This document shows, piece by piece, positions 55,323 to 64,000 of a stretch of DNA of 64,000 nucleotides (the stretch's first letter is position 1; the number at the start of each line of letters is the position of its first letter). The DNA is from Marsupella aquatica (taxonomy: Eukaryota; Marchantiophyta), in the NCBI GenBank assembly GCA_973895155.1, contig OZ316892.1, forward strand, positions 16,120,001-16,184,000, given 5' to 3'. The notes under the pieces are model-generated. The model was given only the letters and a program-made list of their open reading frames with translations. It was not told the DNA's origin and did not search any database. The position numbers were made by a program, and so were the translations under genes.

Positions 55323-58300
55323 GAACCACAAAAATTTCAAAGAAACAAAAGGAGTACGCAAGAAGGGTGACCAGCACTATCTCTGGGCCTGTGCGTCGGA
55401 GTGAAAGGTTGAGCAAGAAGGTCGTACCTACAATGGCAGAATGTGGAGATGACATGGATCCTACACAGGTGGGTGCAGACACCAGACAAGAAGATACAGA
55501 TGATGAGTATTTTCCAGAGGAAATGGATGAGGATGGGGGTTATGAAGATGAATACATTGCAGAGCAGCCCCAAAAGAAACAGGTAAGTAGTTTTCCCGAC
55601 AAGGAACTGAGTTAAACTGTCTTGTTTACAGGTTTGATATCTTCACTACACATATGTACCTTGCTTAGTTTGTGACATTGTAGTTGGTGATGTGATGCAG
55701 GGTCCTGTCAATTTTGCTTTGCCTGCAAAGCCTGTGCATGCACCATACCAACAGGGGGGCTGACCTCTAATCAAGGTTGGCGAGGTGGTAGTGGTAGATC
55801 CCAGGTTGGTGCCCAATACTATGGCAAGGGGCAAAGTCAAGGTTATGCCCGTGGTAGGGGCAGAGCAGGTCCAAACCACAGTCTCGTGGGTGTGGACGTC
55901 CACCTCAACCATGGGGAGGTAAGTATATCTATAATTATGCTAGTTCTTTGTTAAGGCATGGCACTTGTGAAGTTCAGACTACATATGAATTTTTGACATT
56001 GTTTGGAATGTATTGGATTCATACAACATGAAATTCTGTCCACCTTCCATTGCATGCAGATTCTGCCCAACCTGATTGGGCAAATGCTGGTAATGATAAG
56101 TTTCAATGTCCATAAGGACATACATGGGTTGAACCAGGTTGGGAGGATGGTGGTGGGTCCTGGAATCAACAAGGTTGGGAAGGTGGTGAAGGTAATTGGC
56201 AGGGATTTCAAAATACAGTACCTACAAACGTTGGAAGAGGGGCAGGTAATGTCTGAAGTAGTTGCAATGGAAGAACTCATTCCATCTGTAGTCTATTCAT
56301 GTGGGTATATTTTGAACATGTACAATGATAGCAAATGTATGTGTGCAGGTTGGACAGTTGAACCGTCTACTCAAGTATTCACTAATGCCCCTATGCAGAT
56401 GCAACACGGAAGGGGGGCAGGTATGTCAGTGAATGTTCACTTGTTTTCCTATAGTTTGTACTTAGTTTTCAGTACATATGTTTTCACATGCATACCTAAA
56501 AGTGACAACATCCGGCCCCTGTACTAGGCTCGACAGGTGGTCCAGGGTCGCAACAATTTCAGAGTGCAGTCCCTACACAAATGTCTATAGGCAGAGCTAT
56601 AGGTATATATGTTTCAAGAATTTTTGTTGAAGTGAAGCATTGAATGCTGCCGACATTTAATCTGGTGTACATGTAGTTCTCAAGCATGAATGGCATTGTA
56701 TTTTCCCAGGTGACTTCAGAACCCCAAGTAGGGTGAATCAGGGGGTGCCCATTACACCGCCTAGTACTACCAAGAGCAGTGCACAAGGGGAGGTGACAAA
56801 GAAAGAGAATGTAAAGTTGAATGAGAGACAATGGGTGGATGTTGAGTGTCCTTGCAAAAACCGATGGCATGCTAATTTGAAAGCTGAAGTATTGCGCTGG
56901 TTAGATGTGAGTGTTATTAATTTTAAAAAACAACATGCAAAAGATTGGAAGACTGTATGTGAAAATGTTGCTGCCAAATGGAATTATGTGGGCAGTGATG
57001 ATGGTGTGGACATAGGTTGCCTATAAAGTACAGTAGGTAAAATCATCAAGCAAAAGAGATGGAGAATGCATAAGGCTTGGAAGGAAGGTGGGGAGAAGCT
57101 AGATATGCCTCCACCAGAAAGTTGTGATGATAAAGTGTGGGCAAGGTTAGTAGCTTATTTTGTGATAGATGCTGCAAAAAAGAAGAGTTCACAGATGACC
57201 GAGGCCAGATTGAGTGTTCAGAACCCTAATCTGACAGGAAGGACCGGTACTGCACCGATAACAAAATGCTTGGTAAGAATCAATGGCTATGTAATTCATC
57301 CTACACTATGTCCTGTTCACTTTGTTTTCAAGTGTACATTCATTGGAAAATGATAACCTGTGTTTGTCATGCATGTGCAGAAAGCCCAATTGGGGCAAAG
57401 CCCTTCAAAAGAAGAATTGAGGGCTGAAATTGTGAACAATAGGGCATGTGAGGCATCTGAATCCTCCAAGCACATAAGTTAAATGAGTTCTGATTGGTAA
57501 TTGAATGACCTGCATTGAATTTGAGGTGTACACATATCATTGATTGTGCATATATTGCCCAACATTTCATATGGAGTGATTCACTATTGCCCTGCGTCAT
57601 GTAGGGAGGTGGATCTTCACTTACGGAGATAAGTGATCGTTTGAAGGCTGTGGAAACTTGTCTTCCAGAGATCAATGAATGTTTGAATTCATTGACTGAC
57701 TTGTTTCATGTGAACTTCAAGACATTAATGGAAGCCGTTGTGTCGGTGAGAGATAAAATTGATTCCAATTTTGCAGGAGTTTCACCATCACCACTTGAGG
57801 TGGCAAAGTCTATGCACTCTTCTGGCATGCCAACGACATCTAGGCTTGAAGGTAAGGCCCTTATAACTTTGTGGGATATGATTATAAAATCTATTGTTTG
57901 TATGGTTGTTGTGCCCATAGAGAACAAGACAGATGTTGCAGAGAAGAAGTATGATCACCTGGCAAAGAGTTGCTGCAATTTAGAGGCAACAAAGTTGTAG
58001 TTTGTACATGCAACTAATTTGACAGAGGGCAGTCAACCATGTTTGGTTGAGGATGAGATTGGCAAGGGATTGGATGATATCAATGTTGGGGCAAAGGAGG
58101 ATATCAGCAAGCGTGACAATGATACTATTGAGCCAGATTCATGTGATGTGGAACAAGGTTTGTGCTATGTAGATCTTGATCCCATTGCAGAGATAAATGA
58201 TTTGCAAAATGTGTCGATCATTGTCAATGACAGGTTTGCCTCTTGTTGCAATAAATCCAGTCGAAGAGTTAGTTGGTATGACACTCCCAGGTGAGGAACT

Positions 58301-58713
58301 TGCTACTATGACACACGAAATAGAGGAACCTACTGAGCCTAGCTTCACTACTGTGAAGAGAGGGAGCAAGTCTGCTGGGAGCAAAGCCACGTCAAAGGTT
58401 TCATACACCCCTCCAAGATCAGTGCTGGTAGAAACATCTAAGGTGGAAGTCGGGAAGGTACCTAATGCAGAGGGACAAAGTGGCTTGTTAGTTGTTGATG
58501 AAAGTAGAATTTGGTAGAGTGCAAGTTGGTTCTACAACGTTCTATGGCAAGAGGATCCCACCAGGTTATTCAGTAGTGTTAATCATGTTACTAGTGAAAC
58601 CTAAAGCTGTCCTTCCCATTCCAAACACAAATGATGATCCTCCTCAGAAGACACTTGGAGATGCTGCAAGTTCTTTGGTATTATGGCCAAGCAAGTACAT
58701 AGAGGATCCATAA
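55323..58713 (+). pseudogene. CACTA second gene, Transposase_24-like, multi-exon remnant
   Basis: Open segments are joined by GT-AG borders. The first runs 55323-55582 (acidic, before GTAAGTAG). A Gly/Arg-rich one follows at about 55701-55920. Gly/Trp/Gln-rich ones are at 56061-56246, 56349-56421 and 56528-56603. A long exon, 56710 to about 57270, has WVDVECPCKNRW, KRWRMHKAWKEGG, PPESCDDKVWARLVAYF and SQMTEARLS. The next exon, from about 57381, reads KAQLGQSPSKEELRAEI. These are the order and style of plant Transposase_24 (Ptta/En/Spm) proteins. A coiled-coil exon (57605-57851) follows. The last part ends TLGDAASSLVLWPSKYI, like the Trp-Pro motif near the end of such proteins. In-frame stops near 56093 and 57024 and frame changes make it a pseudogene. 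In CACTA elements this second protein binds the subterminal repeats. Confidence 0.6.
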
Positions 58714-59620
58714 CTTTCATTCAGATCATTATTTGTTTGTAGGGTGAGTCATGCTTTGTAGATTAAAGAATTCAAGAAGCAATGCGCAATCATGTTTGAT
58801 AATTGATAGTATCATGCATTTGCTTTCACTTGTTTCAAACAATTATCAGTTTAGAAGTTCTTGTTTTCTCTGAATCACATTGATGACATTGTAAATTGTG
58901 CGATTGTAATTGAATTCATCATCATCTTTTAGCAATATTGTGATTCTCTTGAAATCCTGTGAATGAGTTTTGTGGAGGATTTGCTTATATCATGCTTAGT
59001 TTCATGTGGTTGTCATTCATGATGCTGTGTCTATTTCTTGTGTTCAATGTGTTATACTTCTAAAGTGATGATGAATGTGAGTGTCTATATGTATTGCAAT
59101 GTGGAGTGCTCATGAATTGACAATCTCTCTTTATGAACTGTTACATAATTCTTACCTTCCATTATTGGATTAGTCATGGTTGCAACTTCCCCACATTCCA
59201 TCTAAATTGTATTAGTTATAAACATGACTATGTATGGACCCAAATGGTTGTGTTGTGAAACCCGGACCAGAGACTATCGTGGTCTATTATGTGACACTAC
59301 ATAGTCACATGTTAGTTGTTGTTAACAAGGTTCTAAGTGCAACTAAATCATGAACATGACTTATTTTGTGACTAATTAAAGTCATATTACAATCACGTAT
59401 CAATAAGGCTAGACTCCATGATGGAGTCATGGACCAGTCACAAATGGGTATAAAGAGAGTCACGAACCTCTGTATCAATAGTGACTTCCATTTTTTGGTC
59501 TCAACTTTTGCAACTCCAAGGGTCACAGCTTGGGTCACATCACATTGAATCACAATGAAGTCACATAAGCCAAAAGGAGTCACATATTGCGGTCTCAGAT
59601 TACTTTGAATTCTTCTAGTG
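58714..59620 (+). mobile_element. CACTA element, right terminus inside LINE2
   Basis: Non-coding, AT-rich, then dense AAGTCAC, GAGTCAC and GTGACT repeats (59350-59590), ending TCTTCTAGTG at 59620. Homologous to 1-617. With the genes at 50664-58713 it forms one CACTA element interrupted by other DNA. Its left terminus was not found. The three bases after the end are GGA. Confidence 0.75.
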
Positions 59621-59621
59621 G

Positions 59622-62309
59622 GATGAGAACATGGTGATTAAGGAAGTGCAACAACACTATGAAAGGCTTTATACGCCTCTAGACGTCACAACGGAGATAC
59701 GTAATGATAATCTTGCTGCAAGGAGGAGATTATGCCAGAATACGCATTTTGCTCTCTCGGCTACCAAGATTTGTAGATTGGAGAGACTGCCTACTATGCA
59801 AGAGCTCTATGAAACATTGCTTTTGCTTCCCTGTGATAAGGCGCCCGAAGTAGATGAAATTACTGCTGAGGTCTTGCCAGGATGCTAGGAGTTTATGAAA
59901 GTACAGTTTCATGAGATGGTATGTGAATTTTGGAGATCTGGCAATATTGCTTTTGGGATAAAAGATGGAGTTATTCGGTTTATACCTAAGAAGACAGATA
60001 AGCAAAGATTGGGTGACTGGAGAGGTCTAACGATGCTGACCACCACTTATAAGATTATTGCCAAGCTTTTGGCTTTACGTCTGAAGATTTATTTGCCAAG
60101 AATGATTAGCCCACAGCAAACTGGCTTCATCCCTGGAAGACATATCTTGGAAATTATTTCTCTCACTTGGCTTGCAAGTGACTGGATCAATATCACGCAA
60201 ACCCCTATGCTTTTCTTGCTGTTAGATTTTGAGAAAGCATTCGACATGGTGAATCACTCGTATATATGGGAAACCATGAACCTGTTGGGGATAGGATCAC
60301 ACTTCATTTTCCTGGTCAAATCTTTAGTTAGCAACGGTTGCTCTAAAGCTCTAGTGAACGGCTTGTGGACAGGTGATATTGAGATGAGATGCGGAGTAAG
60401 GCAAGGCTGCCCACTCTCTCCTCTACTTTTTGCATTTTCAACGCAGCCTTTCATGGACTTTTGCAATGTAGAGATTGCTGCTGGGAGGCTATAGGGTCTG
60501 AGAATCAATTCATCACTCGAGATCTACTTTCGACTATTTGCAGACGATTTAGGATTGTTCATTCCTGCCACAGCTGAAGTGTTTGAACAAGCTAGAAGTG
60601 CTATTAATTGCTACAAATGTGCTACTAGAGCTAAACTCAATTTCAAGAAATCAATCATGATTCCTCTTGCTATGGACACAATTCCAGTTTGGCTTAGAGC
60701 TACGGGCTGTAAGATTAGCATGAAAGGAGCTGTTCAGAGATACCTTGGTGCTCCATTTGGAGTGGATCTGCTGGAGTCACAACTGCACAACTTTTGTCTT
60801 GATCGTATTGGGGCTAGGCTTTCATCTTGGTCAACTTGATTTCTTTCCTTTACAGGCCGGCTACTACTGATTAAACATGTCTTACAAGCAATTCCAATAT
60901 ATCATATGATGTTCATACGATCTTCAGGAGCACTGGCCAAGAAGCTGATTAAGCTTAACAGGACTTTTCTATGGGGCACTAATCCGCTTGGTGGACGTAA
61001 GGTCCCACTGGTGGCATGGGAGAAGATTGCTAGACCTAAATTGGATGGAGTACTGGGCATAAAGGAGTTCAGAAGTCATTCAGATGCACTTTTATGTAAA
61101 TGGTTCTCAGGAGCACTTGACGATCCACATTCAAAGTGGGCGCAGATGCTGGACGTCAATCTACAGTTGACTAAATGGAGAAATTACAAGATGGTGAGAA
61201 ATTACTCATTGACAAATAAATTACTATTGAGCACTCCACGCTCTTTTGGTAAATTAACATACACTAGCAAGCTTTGGAAGGCATGGGAACTTGCCAGAGC
61301 ACACCTGATACTTTACCTTGACACAAGCATCATCCCAGGTAATTGGGGATTTGAAGATCTGGTAAGGAGTATGCAAGGCTTTCACCAATTACCCGAGGGA
61401 AGCATTATGGAGATAATAAGAACCTATGGCAGGATGGGACTTTGAAAAGTAAGCGATTTGTGGTCTATTAGGTTGAATGACTGGAAGGATATTTCAGGGA
61501 AGCTACAACGTTTGAGAGGCCTAAGCGATACAGGAAGGACCCTTTGCTTGTCCTTGCATTCAAAGATTTGATGCATGACAGTGGGAACAGGGGAACGGGA
61601 TGCTGATCCAAGATTGTGGAGATGGAGTGACACCAAAGCGGCAATGAGACATTTTGGTTTATCAAATATGAGAGTATACAAAATGCTACGACCCAAGGGC
61701 TTGGATTGGGAACGACTAAATCATATATGGCAGGTGAAACTGAGTGAGAAGGAATGGAGCAGAGTATGGAAAGGGATATGGTCATCCGACCTGTCCACAC
61801 GAGCGAAAGTATTTATCTGGCGCATTGTGGCTCAAGGATTATTCACTGGATCTAGAGCGTTAAGAATTGGGATATCTAACGGTTGCTGTACCCTTTGCTC
61901 TCGAAGGATGGAAACTATCCCTCATCTGTTTTGTCACTGCAGTCATGCTCTTGGGGTCTGGGCTGAGATCAAAAGTTGGATGCAGGGAGAACTTATTGGG
62001 AACTTTGCAAGTTTTATCGATTTGCTGGGTTCAATGCAAGGCAGCCTTTCTATACACTCACTGCGAGCCTTCATAATCTACCAGGTTTTGTGGAGCATAT
62101 GGAACGCTCGGAATACACAGGTTTTTGAATTGACTCGCAACAGAGTCTTTGACCCATTAAAAGCCATTTCGGAAACAATGGACCATCTCACTGGTGTAGT
62201 TTCGGCCACCTTTCCATCTTCGGGAAGGAAACTATATAGGTTGACCAAAGCTTTGACTCTTTTAGAGAGAGAACGGATAGTGCTTATCAAGAAGGGACCT
62301 CAAACCTGA
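59622..62309 (+). pseudogene. LINE2 ORF2 (RT, zf-RVT), one frame with five stops
   Basis: The frame starting GAT-GAG at 59622 stays the same to 62309 with no frameshift. Stops are TAG 59886-59888, TAG 60492-60494, TGA 60837-60839, TGA 61443-61445 and TGA 61569-61571. By comparison with LINE1, the first replaces a Trp and the third follows a Ser-Thr before FLSFTGR. RT motifs in order are LIPKK-like RFIPKK, TGFIPGR, LDFEKAFDMV, CGVRQGCPLSP (about 60391-60423) and FRLFADD, with FADD at 60537-60548. The zf-RVT at the end has CTLC (about 61890) and PHLFCHC. The endonuclease part is missing. This frame shows what LINE1 lost near 22490. Confidence 0.92.
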
Positions 62310-62530
62310 TAAGGATTTAGAAGAGTACTTATAGGTGAAGAGGCGGAACTACTTTTATATACATATTAAATTGGTAATATTGCGCTAAGGACTTGCAGCT
62401 CTGATTCTAGTGGAATATTTTAGACACTTGGAGGTGGGAAGTAATTCCCCGCTACTAGGATCTGCACTACTTTTGAAGTGCATTGTCACATACCTTCCCT
62501 TGTTGCTTGCCCCTTAGGGTCGTTCTTTTT

Positions 62531-62576
62531 GCCTGTTTTGGCCTGCTGGTTGCCCTCTCCGCGGGGTTCAAGCGGA
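62531..62576 (+). promoter_or_regulatory. Paired 3' hairpins of LINE2
   Basis: Hairpin one is GCC-TGTTTT-GGC (62531-62542). Hairpin two is TCCGC, a nine-base loop, then GCGGA (62558-62576). Order, spacing to the tail and loop style match LINE1, though the stem bases differ. Confidence 0.6.
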
Positions 62577-62608
62577 ATAAATGGAAATTTAAAAAAGAAA
62601 AGAAAAAA

Positions 62609-63040
62609 GTTGTGTGACAATTTTTGCTTACACATTGGAGAAATCGTGTTTCTACCATTCCTATTGATCGTTTGTGAATTATGTTGAGCATTACGGCCAC
62701 AAGACACCGAAGGACAACACTCATCTGTTGGTGGAAGAGCGCTTGTCATTTCGGTGGAAAGAACGCACGAAACGGATGAGTCATCACTTCACATGAAGGT
62801 TTTGTAGTTTTTATTTATTTAAGTAAGCTACAGTGTGAGGGGGAGAACAACGATTGTTTCTTCAACATAAAGGGCATTTGGCGTCAACTTGTGTTCAGAG
62901 TAAGCTTCAGCTGAAGCATGGAGGAACGCGAAGAATTCAAGTCGGGAAGCAAGCGTTGCGGACAAGCGATGACGGCGTAATCAAAGAAATCAATTTGCAA
63001 CGCCTAAGTTTGTGACGGTGACCGGATTGTGACATCTCTT
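62609..63040. other. Spacer right of LINE2
   Basis: No gene recognised. Base composition is balanced up to about 63000 and then turns AT-rich. ORFs at 62467-62749 overlap the LINE2 tail and are not credible. Confidence 0.5.
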
Positions 63041-64000
63041 AATTGGGAAAGAACTTTCAATGAACCTCAGATTGACAAATTTTGTCAAGTCCCAAATGAG
63101 TTTTTGAATTTTTCTGCCTTTCCAATGAATGTGAAAATAAAAAAATTTGATCATGAGTTCATGAATTCTTTTAGTTTTTCAACATTGAGCCTGACATTGA
63201 CAAATTTTATATCAGATTTTGTCACCTTACTAAAGAGATAATGAGTTTTTCAATCTCTCTAGTTTTCTAATATGTGTGACATTAAAAATATTAGTAAAAA
63301 ATGAGAGATATCATGAGTATCCAAATTTCTCTAACTTTCTAATGAACATTGATAGATTTTTAATTTATTCTAACTTTCCAATGGGTGTGACAAATGTTGA
63401 GAGATTTTATCAAGATAACACTAAAGAGGTCATGAGTTTCTAAATTTTGATCTTGAGCTTTACAATGAATCAAACATTGATATATTTCATCAAGTACTAC
63501 AAAGATTTATTATTTAGTTTTACAATGTATAATAAAAAAGGTTTGAATTATTTACATTTTTATTGATTGGTTTTTTTAAACTTGCGAATAATTAAAAATA
63601 TAAAAAATTTAATATAAAACATTTATATATCATTGATAGATATCAGAATGATAATTTTATTTTACTAAATGATATCTTGTCCTTTGTATTCTAGTTTTTT
63701 TAATGTTTAAAATTTATAACATGATATCTCCAAAATTGCATTATTTTTGCCACAAACTTGAATGTGAATTTTTATTAGTATCAAAATTAGCATGTTTGTG
63801 ACTGGTTGTGCTTATATGACTAGGTCTAGGATCTAGAATTTAGTAAAATAGTCAAAGTGTGACATTATTTGATTTGTAAAACAAATGAATTTTGTAAGAC
63901 AATAGTCAAACAGTGTGACATTATTTGAGATTTTGAGATATTTTAGGACTCCAAAATCTTTAAAGGCTTGTAAAACAATAGTTACATAGTGTAACATTAT
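63041..64000. repeat. AT-rich DNA with degenerate short repeats
   Basis: Variants of CTAACTTTCCAATG, GATAGATTT and CATGAGTTT recur at irregular spacing from 63100 to 63540. GTGTGACATTATTTGA and a TTGTAAAACAA-like element recur two or three times at 63860-64000. It looks like an old satellite or decayed intergenic repeat. I see no gene in it. Confidence 0.5.

Larger units (their letters stand above)
59621..62608 (+). mobile_element. LINE2, 3' part of an L1-type element
   Basis: Begins in the middle of ORF2 at the CACTA terminus and runs to an A-rich tail (62590-62608). It is the same family as LINE1 but well diverged: the RT and zf-RVT regions are clearly alike in protein and less so in DNA. 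The 5' part does not appear anywhere left of the CACTA sequence in this window. No target duplication could be paired. Confidence 0.9.

Noticed and set aside
1-64000. CRISPR arrays, bacterial operons or ribosome binding sites
   Set aside because: All recognised coding is eukaryotic transposon or plant gene sequence. No regularly spaced identical repeats with unique spacers are present.

Overview
This is repeat-dense nuclear DNA of a land plant. The evidence is a CACTA (En/Spm) DNA transposon, a Ty3/gypsy element whose primer site matches tRNA-Asp, and L1-type LINEs with a CCHC ORF1 and a zf-RVT domain. Nothing in the window fixes the lineage; a non-seed plant is possible but unproven. I see no intact host gene, no rRNA or tRNA gene, and no CRISPR array. 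Almost every coding region is a broken transposon gene.

Layout. 1-617 is the right end of a CACTA element whose body lies left of the window. 618-2694 holds gene and LINE remnants: a zf-RVT-like piece on the minus strand, a broken gene piece with BRCT-like motifs, and an F-box-like ORF. 2695-25056 and 25057-47424 are two head-to-tail copies of a 22.4 kb unit, nearly identical. Each unit carries, in order: the 3' part of the F-box-like region; a complete minus-strand Ty3/gypsy element with 1.95 kb LTRs; an unrecognised ORF; about 2.5 kb of strongly purine-biased DNA with a TATA box and a 57-codon ORF; a full-length plus-strand LINE with 13 bp target-site duplications and a poly(A)-like tail; and a short AT-rich stretch.

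47425-49616 holds a broken gag-like ORF and a GC-richer coiled-coil ORF. 49617-54367 contains two copies of a repeat around a TNP2 (DUF4216) transposase remnant. The second copy is split by a 1.3 kb insertion with tRNA-like 5' sequence. 54368-59620 carries a promoter-like stretch, a multi-exon Transposase_24-like CACTA gene remnant, and the CACTA right terminus ending in TAGTG. That CACTA lies inside a second LINE: ORF2 resumes at 59621 and runs to 62309. The window ends in AT-rich DNA with degenerate short repeats.

Order of events (inference). The gypsy element and LINE1 inserted first; the two LTRs differ by about 1%. The whole block was then duplicated in tandem; the units differ by about 0.2%. 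Most stops in the old ORFs could have come from CAA, CAG or CGA by one C-to-T change, and most differences between the units are transitions, as expected for methylated, silenced DNA. The features most worth following are the blunt-jointed 22 kb duplication, the paired 3' hairpins shared by two diverged LINEs, the CCGTACGG palindrome cluster in the LTR, the unrecognised ORFs in the purine-rich tract, and the 1.3 kb insertion.
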